Made by a program: the position numbers and the translations under genes. Below the pieces are notes generated by a model, which was not told where the DNA came from, made no database searches, and saw only the letters and a list, made by a program, of their open reading frames with translations. Shown in pieces: positions 51,450 to 63,138 of a stretch of 64,000 nt of DNA. Position 1 is the stretch's first letter. Every line of letters starts with the position of its first letter. The stretch is from Gigaspora rosea (taxonomy: Eukaryota; Glomeromycota; Glomeromycetes; Diversisporales; Gigasporaceae): NCBI GenBank assembly GCA_003550325.1, contig QKWP01000504.1, positions 16,068 through 80,067 on the forward strand. The letters are read 5' to 3'.

Positions 51450-51930
51450 ACCCTCTCACTCTCCATTTGCACACACAATGTCCGAGGCCTTAACCAAGAT
51501 CTCAAAAAACAAGTCTGGGAGCAATATTGTCTTAAGAACAACCTTAACATTATTAGCCTTACAGAAACCAAACTGTCCAATAAATATTTAACCACTAAAC
51601 CCCACAAAACTCCCCACTACATTTACTTTTGGTTCTGTACAGGGGTTTCAAAGCAGGAACTGCACTTATAATAAACAATGACCTTACTCCACATATCTAC
51701 AATATTACTACATATCCAGGCTACGCAATTGCCATCGACATCTTCTTTAAACATGATTTCAAATTCCGAATTATATCAACTTACCTTCCATGTGATAGCA
51801 CTTCCATTAGGCTCGAAACACAAAACTGCATTATCTATTGGATACAGCAGGCCACATCATGCAATATACTCCCTATTGTTTTAGGAGACTTTAATGCTAC
51901 TACTGACAAGATACATTCCAGCTCAATCAC
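51450..51930 (+). pseudogene. Second LINE ORF2, endonuclease N-terminal part
   Basis: The frame starting near 51459 has SICTHNVRGLN and IISLTETKLS (the metal-binding Glu). After a shift near 51640 the frame 51629-51955 has GTALIINNDL, RIISTYLP and VLGDFNATTD. These are the first motifs of the exonuclease-endonuclease-phosphatase fold in order. The C-terminal SDH motif and the reverse transcriptase are absent because the palindromic array begins at about 51930. Confidence 0.85.
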
Positions 51931-53065
51931 ACAAATTTTAAGAAAAATAAAATAAAATCTACAGATATGGTATATTTTTTGGTGCTAAACAAGTTTACTT
52001 ATATCAAGAAATTATAATCAATTATTAAAATTTAGAGAACCATAGAAATTTGTATAATTTTATTAATAAAATTATACAAATTTTTATGATTTTCTAATTT
52101 TACTAATTGATCATAAGTTCTTGATATAAGTAAACTTGTTTAGCACCAAAAAATATATCATTTCGGTATATTTATTTTATTTTCTTTAAAATTCATGTCA
52201 AAGATACTTAATTTTGAATTTTTGATGAAATTTTCTAAAATTAAGCATCTTTTCTTCAAATTTTAAAAAAATATGCCGATTTGATGTATTTTTTGGTGCT
52301 TAACAATTTACTTAGTGCAAAAAGTTATGATCAATTAGTAAAATTTAAAGAATCATAGAAATTTATATAATTTTATTAATAAAATTATACAAATTTCTAT
52401 GATTCTTTAAATTTACTAATTAATTATAACTTCTTGTACTAAGTAAACTTGCTAAGCACCAAAATATATATCAAATCGGCATATTTTATTTTACTTTTCT
52501 TAAAATTTGAAGAAAAGATGCTTAATTTTGGATAATTTTATCAAAATTCAAAATTAAGCATCTTTGACGCAAATTTTAAAGTAAAACAAAATATACTGAT
52601 ATGATGTATTTTTTGGTGCTAAACAAGTTTACTTATATCAAGAAGTTATAATCAATTAGTAAAATTTAAAGAATTATAGAAATTTGTATAATTTTATTAA
52701 TAAATTATACAAATTTTACTAATTAATTATAACTTCTTGATATAAGTAAACTTGTTTAGTACCAAAAAATACATCATATCAGTATATTTTATTTTATTTT
52801 CTTTAAAATTTGCATTAAAGATGCTTAATTTTGAATTTTTGATAAAAATTTTCAAAATTAAGTATCTTTTCTTTAAATTTTAAGAAAAGTAAAATAAAAT
52901 ATGCCGATTTGATGTATATTTTGGTGCTTAGCAAGTTTACTTAATGCAAGAAGTTATGATCAATTAGTAAAATTTAGAGAATTATAGAAATTTGTATTAT
53001 TTTTTAATAAAATTATACAAATTTCTATGATTTTCTAAATTTTTCTAATTGATCCTAACTTTGTG
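51930..53065. repeat. Tandem array of alternating long palindromes
   Basis: The array consists of two kinds of inverted repeat in alternation. Type A (about 200 bases) has arms reading GGTGCTAAACAAGTTTACTT...ATAATTTTATTAATAAAATTAT at the centre; copies are near 51967-52172, 52275-52490, 52598-52790 and 52910-53060. Type B (about 100 bases) has arms with AGATGCTTAATTTTG and its inverse; copies are near 52195-52270, 52500-52595 and 52800-52900. The A-B unit is therefore about 315 bases, repeated three times plus a partial fourth. There is no coding capacity. The array starts within a reading frame of the LINE endonuclease and ends near the GAACCT repeat. Confidence 0.9.
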
Positions 53066-53084
53066 ATTTAGGCAAACATGTGCA

Positions 53085-53280
53085 TATATTATGAACCTAA
53101 ACATGTTCATGAACCTTGAACTGAACCTGAACTGAACTTTTTTTAAGTTCAGGTTCAGGTTCATGTTCAATAATTTTAAGTTCAGGTTCAGTTCAGTATT
53201 GAACTTTTAGAGCAGGTTCAGGTTCAGGTTTATTGAACCTGAACCTGAACCTCTATTGAACTGAACTTCGGAACTCTACA
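53085..53280. repeat. GAACCTGAAC/GTTCAGGTTC repeat cluster
   Basis: The segment is almost entirely built from TGAACCTGAACC and its inverse, changing strand several times. It has the character of hAT subterminal repeats (compare 15199-15478). The right side ends near GAACTTCGGAACTCTA; the left end and a duplication were not found. Confidence 0.65.
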
Positions 53281-53790
53281 ATGTAGAATCAATGATCAAG
53301 ATCTATTTAATTATAAAGGTTGGAGTTGGTTATAATGATATACAATTTTATACTTCAAAATTTTTACACAATTTGTTCATTTTAGGAAATTATGAAAGAA
53401 AATTATGAAGTAATTTAAAAATAATACAAGAAATAGAAAGAAATTCTTCTCAAGAGGGATCCATTATTTAGACAATTAAATATCTTCAAAAAGTTATTTG
53501 ACCAACCCCTGCTTCACCCTAAAATGTAAAAAAAAGAATTGATTATCTAGAGTATGGAATCATAAATTTATTTTATGTGTTGGCAATTTTTTCTTTTTAA
53601 GTATTTTAAAATTTCTATATAAATAATTCTTGAAAGTTTACAAGTATACATGTAGAAAAAAGCAATTTCCAGACAGACTTATTATGATTAAAGATTTTAA
53701 CAATAATATAACAAAACCACAAATCTATTTAAATTAGTTCAAATAATACAATCTTGTTTCTACACGTGATATTGAATATATTCTAAAGAA
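53281..53790. other. AT-rich spacer
   Basis: No gene, RNA or repeat of note is seen in this stretch. Confidence 0.5.
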
Positions 53791-54520
53791 AATTTTATGC
53801 ATGCATATATACTAGATATTTTTAGTTATCACAATAAAACAATAGATTTTAATTTTAATATTTGTATTAGTAATAGAAATAAAAATTTTGACCAAAATTA
53901 TCCATATGATCAAAATTATATAAAAATTTTAATCCTAATTATTTTTATCATCTTTATACCAATCTGGATTCCAATGTCTAGGATCATCATTAGGAATAGA
54001 TTTAAACATTAGTAATCTTTAATATGAAATTTAGAAAAATATTTTGTTGAACAAAATGTATATTTAAATTTTTTACCCCAATCCACCTCAAATGATTTCT
54101 CCTTTCTATATCTACAATCAGAAAAATTATAACAAATACTATTACTATAAAGTTTAGCTTTAAAACATAATTCATGCCAAAATCCCTTTTTTTTATATTT
54201 ACAATCATGGAACTTATGACTAGTACTTTTACTATAAGCTTAGCATTATAATATAATTCACACTATTTATAATTTTTATGATAAGTGCTCTCCCATATCC
54301 AATTATTTTTCTATTCATTATATTCATTAACACTTTCTTTTTAGTAAAATAGCTATTCCCAGTCTGCACTTCCCAGGCTTCTCCTTTTTAAATCCAAATT
54401 TCTTATCATATTCGAAACAAGGACATTCATTATTTTTTATACCACACCATTTACATATATCAATACTCGGACTTTTATCGAAAAATCAGAATTCATATTC
54501 TAAAACTATCAATATATTTA
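53790..54520 (-). pseudogene. Cysteine-rich protein relic
   Basis: On the minus strand, the 5' part near 54515-54345 reads ICKWCGIKNNECPCFEYDKK then PGKCRLGIAILLKRKC and a stop. Further pieces in other frames include FHDCKYKKKGFWHELCFKAK and CRYRKEKSFEVDWGKKF (about 54210-54060). The spaced Cys residues suggest small zinc-binding units. I cannot name the family. Many stops show decay. Confidence 0.5.
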
Positions 54521-55640
54521 GTTTATCATAATTATTTTAATAAAAGATTTTATTAAATACATTTACAATTTATCATTATTTCAGTATCAATAGAATAAAA
54601 CAAAACACTAATAGAAGTGTTGAAGTAAACACTCTGTTCTACTTCTCGAATTTAAATAAATATCATAATAGCAATATTTTTATCTTATCCCTTAGTTTGT
54701 AATAGTTCGCAGGCAAATTTGCCTGTATAATTACTATAAATATACAGTAACTCTGATCTATTTTTTTTAATCATTTAAGATATTTAAATAAAATTTGGTA
54801 TTATAATATTTAAAAACAAAAATTATATTTTTAAATTATTTAAATTTATATTATAGACAAAAAGTTGATGTTGCTTATAAGCTGAAAATATTAAATTTTA
54901 AAGAAATTTTTTAACCAAAAAAATATTTTACAATATCTTGGCAAATTCTTTAAATATTGGTTTTAAAAATATAGTTTTTAATACAATATTGTAGTTTATA
55001 TAAAGGATAACAACTTTCATTATTTGACTTTATATGATTTACTTGTAAAAATTAAAACTTGTATTAGAAGTGAAATTTTTTTTTATAGATAGGAACATAT
55101 AAAATTTGAGAAAACCTAAAGAAAAAATTCTATAGTAAAAGTTCCAAAACAAAAACTTTAAACTAGAGAAAATATCTCTATCCGGATATATTTTTTATAT
55201 CTGGATTTATTCAGTTTTAATATAGTATATATCCAGATTTAAATTTAAATCTGGATTTATTTATATCCGGATATAAAAACACTATGTTACGTTATACTAT
55301 ATAACATAGTATATATCCGGATATATAAATCTGAATAGAGGTGTTAACTCTACTTTAAACTTTTATTACACTAAAATTTATAATAAAGTTAATAAAACAG
55401 AACTAATATATAATTTTTACTTTGAAAGTTTATAGCTAAAATTAATATTTAAGATTTTATTTAAAAAATTTAAAATTTTAAGCATAACAAATTAAGAGAT
55501 AGGATAAAAAAATATATTAAACAATAAAAATTTCTCCCATATATTTGTGATAAAAATATTTGTATATTTTAAGAAATTAATAAATATTACTGTTTGCTTT
55601 AAGAATTAAAATAAATATATATTAAACTGGTACTGCCTAT
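54521..55640. other. AT-rich region with ATCCGGATAT palindromes
   Basis: No gene is seen. At 55170-55345 there are repeated TATATCCGGATATA and ATCTGGATT words in both orientations, related in wording to 49150-49312 and 29963-30075. Confidence 0.5.
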
Positions 55641-56205
55641 TTCCACTATAATATTTTGCTATTTCCACCATGGTTATACAAGATTTTCTATTTTAGATTT
55701 TAATATAATATTATATTATAATTTTAATTATCTTCAATTGACCCAACTTGATTTAGGTTATCAACAAGACTTGTATAAAGTTACATGACATTAGCATCAT
55801 GTAACCAAAAATTATTTTGTGAAAACAATGCACTGGGTCTTTGTATAACATATATGCATATGTTGTATAACTAGTATATGTACTGTGATTGGATGTTGCT
55901 TTGAACAATTAGTTTTTAGGGTTCCTAGATTTAGGGTTAGGGAGGGCCGGAATTATGTCTAATCTCGCTGGAGCATTATCATGATAGTGCCCACTAGCAT
56001 TAAGCTTAATGCTGACCAACCCAGAGTTAGATTACATAATAAGACTTGTATAATATTATACAACATTATGGCATATAACCAAAAATTATTTTTGCAAAAA
56101 CAATGCACTGGGCCTTTGTGTAATATAAGTGCATATATTATTTTGAATTCTAAAAATAGAAAATTTTGTATAACTATAGTAGAAATAGTAGCCCCTATTA
56201 TTTAT
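55640..56205. mobile_element. TIR element of about 560 bp with internal duplication
   Basis: Terminal inverted repeats of about 38 bases match: CTATTTCCACCATGGTTATA... (55660-55698) and CTATTTCTACTATAGTTATA... (reverse complement of about 56155-56193). Inside, an 85-base segment is duplicated (55765-55850 and 56040-56125), with AAGACTTGTATAA and CAATGCACTGGG words in both copies. No duplication of the target is certain. Confidence 0.65.
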
Positions 56206-56514
56206 TAAAAAAAGGTAAATAAATGATGTCATAAAATGTTTATCATATGATCATTGACTAATAAAAGACCCATGATGTCAAATCAAGACTTAATTTTGTG
56301 ATTTTTATTTTATTTCGAGTCAGAAGACTTGGAACTAGTTGGGTTAGAAAAATCATAGACACAGACCTGAACCATAGCCGGTCTGTGGTACACTATTCTA
56401 TCAGATAATTTATCAGATAATGATTGGATCAGATCAAGTTTAAGTACAAAGTGAATATGCTAAATCTGAACAAAATAAAATACCAGTAAATTAAAATTTT
56501 GCTTAGAATTAGTA

Positions 56515-56790
56515 AGTTTGTAGCATCCAAAAAAATTAGCAATTTATGTAACCTGATTCACTCTGGTAATTCAGATTTAGACCTTGGATCGAACCTGCGG
56601 AGCATCTGAGTAACAAACCAAACAATTTTACTTAGTACATGGTTAGCAGATTTGTTAGTAAAATTTGTTAAAATTTAGTGATTTTAGAAAATTATTTAGA
56701 TCAGAGTTCAGGTTACATGACATGCAAAACTTTTTGAACACCATATTTTTATTAAGTTATTTACATATCTATAAACCAGGTTTGAAAATG
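56515..56790 (+). repeat. Dispersed repeat, copy 2 (partner at 19005)
   Basis: This segment shares the order TATGTAACCTGATTCACTCT, CAGATTTAGACCTTGGATCG and CAATTTTACTTAGTACATGG with 19005-19285. Confidence 0.65.
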
Positions 56791-56815
56791 AATTGGGAAA
56801 ACCAGATAAAATTAT

Positions 56816-56992
56816 ATTACAACAGGGTGAAACCTGAGTTGTGAAATAGTGAAACCTGCTATGATCATCACATGAGGGTAAAATCCGCTTTTATATAATA
56901 AAAATATAATAAAATGCAGATTTCACTCTAACCCGATCTACAAAGCGGATTTCACTATTTCGCAATTTAGGTTTTACCTGTTCTATTATATT
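56816..56992. mobile_element. Palindromic MITE with GGTGAAACC words
   Basis: The left arm ACAGGGTGAAACCTGAGTTG...GAAATAGTGAAACC pairs with the right arm GCGGATTTCACTATTTCGCA...GGTTTTACCTGT. It is related to the shorter element at 29081-29210. One strand is open over part of its length, but this follows from the repeats. Confidence 0.75.
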
Positions 56993-57032
56993 TACTATAA
57001 ACCAGTTTTTTGTAGTATTATAAAAACAATAT

Positions 57033-57852
57033 ACAGTTAAACCTCTATAAATGTAACTCGTAGAGACAAGCCTGCAACGTGTATTTAGTAAGGTTTGCAT
57101 TAGAGAGAGCCAATTAAAGTGCAGCTTTAAAATTTTGATTATCTTTTTTTTTTTTTTTTTAAACTTAAGACCCAGCGCTCTTCTCTGTAACCCTCCTTAT
57201 GAGCACCCTCCACTTTAACCCAACTCCAATAAACCAACCGGTTGCCTTACGCCGCCCAGAAGATCTCCGTCGTCGGAGCTTTGGCCACTCGGAAATGTTA
57301 CTGTGATGAAGGCTTCATCCGGCTTGCCTTTCGCCGCCCAAATGTGGGTCCTGCACCGCATTATTTAACTTCCTGCAGGTTCGGCCGAGCCACCTCAGTC
57401 CTGTTTCCTGTGGGTACGTATATGTTACATGGAATTGCCGCCATCAAGTTTGTGCTACATTGGACTGACCTTACATCTTGTATGACTTCGGTTATTCCTA
57501 ATCGGGTTCTGACTATCAAATTCAATTTGCCGCCGAGCGGTATTGAACCGGCAACCTTCGATTGGGGACCTGGGAGCATAACCGCTATGCTATCGACCCG
57601 CAGGTTCAAAATTTTGATTATCAAGATTGTATAACTTTTATTAAAACTATATAATCTATCTTAAATACTAAAATTTGATTGGCTACGTGCATTTAGAGAG
57701 GTTAGTGTAATATAAAATGTTATTCAAGAGAACATGTATTTACAGAATATAGAACATACATTTAGCACTAATAACATCTTACAAAAAGAAAAAAACACGC
57801 ATTTAGAAAGGTATTGCATTTATAGAAGTTGTATTTATAAGGTCTGACTATA
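57033..57852. mobile_element. Pogo/Tigger-like MITE carrying a nested SINE
   Basis: The left tip CAGTTAAACCTCTATAAATG is typical of pogo-like Tc1/mariner elements. The right tip, in reverse complement, reads TATAGTCAGACCTTATAAAT with TTCTATAAATGC further in. Both are adjacent to TATA, consistent with a TA target. A SINE occupies 57144-57607. Without it the element would be about 340 bp. Confidence 0.7.
57144..57607 (-). mobile_element. tRNA-derived SINE with A tail, minus strand
   Basis: Read on the minus strand, it starts with GGGTCGATAGCATAGCGG, containing the A-box (57592-57582), and has a B-box GGTTCAATACC (about 57549-57539). It ends in a run of at least 17 A (T run at 57144-57160). It is flanked by the perfect 15-base duplication aaaattttgattatc at 57129-57143 and 57608-57622. 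Open frames across it on both strands are not supported as genes. Confidence 0.9.
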
Positions 57853-58199
57853 TATTTTTATAAATAATTTTTAAGTATTTATATTAAAATAATTTTAAAG
57901 TAAGTATTTATAGTAAAAGATAAGGAGCTGGCATTTGTTATGTAATATTTTAGGGGTAGGATTGGCCCTGTATTATAACAATATCTTACAGTACACAAAG
58001 ATATATAGTAAATTATAAATTGGCCAATTATATTGGATCTTATGTGGGGGAAGGGGTAGCTCTCATAGTAAATGGATATTATGTAATAAATGTTAGCGCC
58101 CTAACTTAGAATTGTAAATTTTATATTCTTTTATATTAGTAATATAAATTCTATTAATAATTATCTACATATATATGGCTTACTGAATTATATCACATG
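57853..58199. other. AT-rich spacer
   Basis: No gene or structured repeat is recognised. Confidence 0.5.
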
Positions 58200-58207
58200 T
58201 TTAGGGC

Positions 58208-59240
58208 CAGTGTATAAAGTTCATATGCACTATGTGTATTTTTTTAATTTTGTTTAGTGAGACCAATTTTTTAAATTAGATATATATTAGTATATAAAAT
58301 ATTAAGAAATGCACTGGGTCAGATAGCGCAGTGGTTAGCACTCCGGGGTCGCACTCGCAAGGTCGCCGGTTCGAGTCTAGTGGATGACAAAAACTGTGTT
58401 GGGACCACGAGTGTCAAGGATCTGTGATGAGGAACCGCACTTCTTCCCATTTCCGGACGAGGTACTACAGTGATAACAGAGTTGCGTGACATAGCCACAT
58501 TGCTCATGCGGCATCCAGAAAAGGAAAAATCTGACAAGAAACGTTGTAAACATAAGGTCCATCCACTAAAAAAGGAAAAGTCCACGAGGAAAACCAGACC
58601 TGATCCGAATTCAGGAGGTAGTACCTGGCGGCGACGAAAAAAGGACCTATACAAGCATATCAGCAGAGTAAACTAACTCCTTAAAGTTGATCTAAGAAGC
58701 CTACAGATGGGGCGCACCGAATGACGGACCGGCTGGACTCAGCCAGGGAAACCAGAAGAAGGAGGAGTAGGTTAGGATAGACTTCGTAGGACAAAATTAA
58801 AAATAGAAATTGAACATGTAATGAAAATGTAGGGACCCGTAGGGTCCCTAAGACCAATGACCTTAATAAAGACCGCCAACAGCAGCTTCGGGGGTACACC
58901 CAAAGAAATTTAAAAAAAAAATATATTAAAAAAATATATACATGTTTTATATAAAAAAATTTATTTATACATATTACAAAAGTTTTAATACATTATCTTT
59001 AATCTAAGCTCAAAAATTTTTGTGCACAAAATTGTGCACTATTATATATTGCACAATTTTGCACAAAAATTTTGATTAAAAATAATGCATTAAAACTTTT
59101 ATGATATGTACAAATAAATTTTTTTACATAAAACATGTATATATTTTCTTAATATTTTATATACTAATATATATCTAATTAAAAAATTTACTAAACAAAA
59201 TTAAAAAACTACACATAGTGCACATGAATTTTATATACTG
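58208..59240. mobile_element. Large palindromic hAT-type MITE carrying a nested SINE
   Basis: The tips read CAGTGTATAAAGTTCATATG (left) and CAGTATATAAAATTCATGTG (right, reverse complement), flanked by a perfect 8-bp duplication TTTAGGGC at 58200-58207 and 59241-59248. The arms stay complementary for about 200 bases to a centre at TTGTGCACAAAATTGTGCAC (about 59020-59060). The left arm is interrupted by a SINE; without it the element would be about 420 bp and almost fully palindromic. Confidence 0.9.
58312..58920 (+). mobile_element. tRNA-derived SINE with A tail, plus strand
   Basis: The A-box TAGCGCAGTGG (58324-58334) and B-box GGTTCGAGTC (58368-58377) are both close to the consensus. The body ends in an A run at about 58911-58920. 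The target duplication is approximate (AAAATATTAAGAAA before, AAAATATATTAAAAAAA after). It lies in the left arm of the surrounding hAT MITE. Open frames inside are not conserved between SINE copies. Confidence 0.88.
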
Positions 59241-59279
59241 TTTAGGGCTACTAATTATATATTTTTTAGGAAATTACTA

Positions 59280-59640
59280 ATTTACACTACAGGTGATTAT
59301 CACTATAGTTAATTTGCCAATTAAAATTCAAAATCAGGTGTACTGGTAATATATAGATCAATTTTGTGTAACAAAAACAAAAAAATTTTTAAAAAAATGC
59401 CAAAATTGCTTCTAGCCTAAAATTTTGTCTATAAAACTACTTTTTTTATGCAAAAAAAAAAATTCCTTGCTAAATTTTACTATATACAAAGAAAGCCCTA
59501 TCATAATTTCTAACCTTTTCCCTTACCCTAATATTAAAGAGATTTAATTTTTATTTAATAAATGTTTTGTTTGTTTTGTTTATTTTTTTATACATTGTAG
59601 ATTACAGGTGATAATCACCTATGGTAATTATTAGTTATTT
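59280..59640 (-). mobile_element. MITE with AGGTGATNATCACC tips, copy 2
   Basis: This segment is the reverse complement of the family member at 39225-39500. It shares CAGGTGATAATCACCTA at one end, a CCTTTTCCCTTACCCTAA segment and a TTCCTTGCTAAATTTTACTA segment. It is somewhat longer than copy 1. Confidence 0.75.
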
Positions 59641-60006
59641 TCTATTTTTTATTATAAGACCATATAAAAAAATTTTTTTGGTTTTCATAACATAAAAAAA
59701 AATATCTGACTTGGCAACCCGGCTTTTTTTTTTATATATATATAAATTTTTTATATATTTAAAATACAGAAATATGCAGAATATATGATAAATATTAGAA
59801 ACAATGCTAAATTTAATAAAATATTATTGGCTAATCGCTCAGGTCCAATTCACTCTAATCTCAATAATACTGAATAATTAGTGTTATTGACTGATCCAGT
59901 TAGGTCCCTTAATCCTAAAAAAGCCTTTCGATCATGTCATACTAAAAATTACTGGTCAAATAATGAAATTAGTATAATTTCATTCTAATCGAAATAGTGT
60001 TATTGC

Positions 60007-60228
60007 GGTTTGCAAAATTATGTGAATTAGCAAACCATTGATTTCTGATTCCATTTTCTTGAATATTTTTTTTGTAAAAAAGTTTTAAAAGTTGTACAAA
60101 AAATATATGTTCCGGGATAATAATTTTTATATATATACGTCATCAGAAGTAATGTTGAAGAAATCAGAAATTAGAAATCATCGCTTTTTTTTGATCTGCA
60201 AATTTCACATAGTTTTTGCAAACCATAA
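60007..60228. mobile_element. MITE with GGTTTGCAAAA tips
   Basis: The left tip GGTTTGCAAAATTATGTGAA pairs with the right tip (reverse complement) GGTTTGCAAAAACTATGTGA. Inner words TGATTTCTGATT and AATCAGAAATTAGAAATCA are also inverted. Interior wording is shared with about 36310-36375. Confidence 0.7.
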
Positions 60229-60519
60229 TAATTGACTGCTGAATGCACTGAATATATACTAGTAATTGTCACATTCTGCTTAGTTTGCAGATTGCTGACA
60301 ATAGCCAGTATATACACAGCATATTTAGCAACCAATTATTTCAATTAGAATGAACTTTTACTGATTTTGTCATCTTCGCCTAGTATTAAAGAATCTATAT
60401 TTAAAATTCTCAATTCGTAACTTGTGAAACACAAACCATTTATTTAATAATCGCTACGTAGCAAAAAATTGTTAATATAGAATCAATTAAATAATAAGTC
60501 AAAATACAATAAAAATGCA

Positions 60520-60800
60520 GAGTACATACCACATGAATATGATTTATTTTTTGATCAAAATGTGTAGTCACCACTCACCTATACAATCTCACGATCGTTG
60601 TCCGACTATGTGATTCTAAAGCGATTTCTTAGTCAAAAATTTAACATGAATGTGTGATTTTCATTATCTTTATTAGGTGTAGCTGTACTTGCTAAAAGTT
60701 ATTGTGTACAATCGTGCAATCAGACGACAATCAGATGATTGTATGTGTGAGTGGCAATCTACAAATTTGATCAAAAATAAATCAATTTGCAAACCACACT
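60520..60800. mobile_element. Palindromic MITE with arms of about 65 bases
   Basis: The left arm GATTTATTTTTTGATCAAAA...CACTCACCTATACAATCTCA pairs with the right arm, whose inverse reads GATTTATTTTTGATCAAATT...CACTCACACATACAATCATC. The outer edge includes GTGGTTTGCAAAT on the right, similar to the tips of the element at 60007-60228, so the two may be one family. Confidence 0.7.
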
Positions 60801-61758
60801 GATTGCGATTAGATGTTGTGATTAATATCAAATTCGTTATGTATAAACAAATATCTTTTGACAATGAATTCAAGAATTTTTAACCACATTCATCCTTTAT
60901 GATACACTTACATATACTGTAATTTGCCAATAGCTAATCCAAAATCAACATTTACTCAAACCTTTGATTGTAATTGTGCGAATCTGAAATATATAATAAG
61001 TGGGTTAAGCCCGATTGTATAGATAAGTTAACTGTATATTGCTAATGATATCATTCATTCATAAACTTACAGTTACCCTGCTAGTGTTTAGTAAATTTTA
61101 ATAACAATAGCGATAAGTTGAGACAGAACAAAAAATAAAATTTAAACAATAGTACTTGGTTGATAATCATCGTTTCATTGTTTCCTTATATACAAAGTGG
61201 CAATTTTCCTTTTTGAATTTTACTAATATAGTATTCATGTGCATAAATGCACATGAATGCGCATAATTAATAAACTACTGCCCTCGATTCTGTAATTTTA
61301 GCTGATATAATATTTATCATGTTCATGACATGAATCAACGATCCCATCATATGATCAACTCTCATGATTAGCATTCTTCAGTATTATACAGTATCCTGGG
61401 ATGTTATTTAATGTATATTGATTTTTTTAAAAAAGGATGGGATAACTATATGGTAGAATGCGATATTGTTCTCTTGATCACATACTCGTGTCCTGCAAAT
61501 TATTGCTGTTTCTATGACTTTATCAATAATTGACAGAGCTAACCTATAATAATTCAATAGAACTAAACAAATATACTTATCTGAGAATAAAGAAAATTAT
61601 CCATATGTCTAAGGCTTCGCGAATGCATTCATATATAAATAGAAAATTATCTGTAATGAACCATTAGACAAATGTCAGTTTAGAGATTCAAAATTGATAA
61701 ATAATAACAAACTTATAAAATCTTACTTTGAGTTCTTAATAATACAACCCAATAAAAT
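60801..61758. other. Upstream region of the 140-residue ORF
   Basis: No gene is seen. The DNA is less repetitive than elsewhere. It may contain the promoter of the ORF at 61759, but I recognise no element I would call. Confidence 0.4.
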
Positions 61759-62181
61759 ATGCCATTTGCAAATATACGTATTTCAAAGGGGTCAAAAACT
61801 CTTCACGGTTGGTATATCCATTCCATTCCATATGAGATGTCCATTAAGAAGTTTTTTGAAAAACTCATTATAGGAGAAATATCACCAGAATCCAACATTA
61901 ATATAGACTCATTTGAAACTATTGAGAGCGTTGAATTGAGTCAATCCATAGGTTCAATAGCTATTCGAGCAAGTTTTGATTGTGAAATAATCAAAATAAC
62001 AAAAACAATTGGTATAAATATACATTACCACCTTAAATCCAATAATCCAACAACTTCCCATTTAGTATTTTCTCCTAATGCTCTTGATATACTTATGCAA
62101 AATTCACGCAAAATGCAAATACATTTACAAAGTTCTTTGAAATTAGCACGATTAAACAGAAAAAACTTTACTAAAACTTAA
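61759..62181 (+). CDS. Hypothetical protein, 140 residues
   Basis: An uninterrupted frame starts at ATG 61759 with MPFANIRISKGSKTLHGW and ends at TAA 62179-62181. It is basic towards the C-terminus (ARLNRKNFTKT). There is no signal peptide, membrane helix or motif that I can name. Its codon composition stands out from the very AT-rich flanks. It may form one locus with the ORF at 63139, since an acceptor-like TTTTTTATAG precedes the homology-bearing part of that ORF, but no donor before this stop was found. Wording feels like a lineage-specific paralogous family of Glomeromycotina; that is unverified memory. Confidence 0.6.
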   Translation: MPFANIRISKGSKTLHGWYIHSIPYEMSIKKFFEKLIIGEISPESNINIDSFETIESVELSQSIGSIAIRASFDCEIIKITKTIGINIHYHLKSNNPTTSHLVFSPNALDILMQNSRKMQIHLQSSLKLARLNRKNFTKT

Positions 62182-62189
62182 AAAAAAGT

Positions 62190-63110
62190 ATATATGTTTT
62201 TATAATAAAATAATAATATTTTGAAAATATAATAAATATGCTTTTATATAAAAAAATATTTTAATAATGTTTTTATAATATATTAATAATATAATAAAAA
62301 TTTTAAAAATAAAATAAAAATTTAAATCTGTTTCAAAAATATTATAAAATTATTATAAAAACATTATTATTATATTTTAAAAATAGTTTAAAATAAATTG
62401 TTTAAAAATATTTTAAAATATTATTTTAATATTATTAAAAATATTATAAAAACATTATTGCTATATTTTAAAAATACTTTAAAATAAATTTTTTAAAAAT
62501 GTTTTTAAAGCATTATTTTAATATTATCAAAATTATTATAAAAACATTATTATTATTATTTAAAAATAACTTAAAATAAACTTTTAAAAATGTTTTTAAT
62601 ACATTATTAAAAATATTGTAAAAATATTATTATTATATTTTAAAAAAAAATTTAAATAATTTTTTTAAAATATTTTTAAAACATTATTTTAATATTATTA
62701 AAAATATTATAAAAACATTATTATTATATTTTAAAAATATATTAAAATAAGTTTTTTAAAAATATTTTTTAAACCAAAATTATTTTTAAAAAATGCTTAT
62801 ATCTCATAATTTTGCTTATGAAACCATCCTTCGTATTTTAACAAAAAATCTTTTTTGCAAGATTTTGGGGTAAACACATTTGTCTAAATCATTATATTAT
62901 TGATTTGTTTTATTTATATTATATTTAATATTATAAAATATATTATAATATAATATATTTATATAATATAAATATTTATATTATACTATAAATATGAAAT
63001 TTATTTAGTTTAATAATGTTTTAAAAATGTTTTTATTAATATTACTAAAACAGTTTTAATATATATTATTTATATTATTATTATTAACTTATAACTAGTA
63101 ATTATTATAT
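62190..63110 (+). repeat. AT-only satellite between two ORFs
   Basis: Almost pure A/T sequence repeats TATTATAAAAACATTATTAT, TATATTTTAAAAATA and AAATAAATTTTTTAAAAATGT in tandem units of about 110-120 bases (62330-62780), then degenerates. It carries no coding capacity. It separates the ORFs at 61759 and 63139. Confidence 0.75.
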
Positions 63111-63138
63111 TTTTTAAAATATAATAAAAACATAATTA

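Larger units (their letters stand above)
47130..51930 (+). mobile_element. Second LINE, split and truncated
   Basis: The element has a long ORF1 (47130-51410, many frames) followed by the start of an APE-type endonuclease ORF2 (51450-51930). It is interrupted at 47979-49507 by a hAT element, and its 3' part (reverse transcriptase onward) is missing: the palindromic array at 51930 replaces it. It differs from the LINE at 5.3 kb in composition and ORF1, so it belongs to another family. The 5' boundary is not determined. Confidence 0.75.

Noticed and set aside
47402..51607. Minus-strand ORFs across the second LINE and the hAT element (for example 48748-48990)
   Set aside because: They have no domain and are explained by the base composition of the plus-strand elements.
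57242..57634. 130-codon ORF on the plus strand and an 87-codon ORF on the minus strand
   Set aside because: They lie almost entirely within the SINE bounded by a 15-bp duplication, so coding is unlikely.
58319..58899. ORFs on both strands of about 61-111 codons
   Set aside because: They lie inside the SINE with RNA polymerase III promoter boxes; no protein motif is seen.
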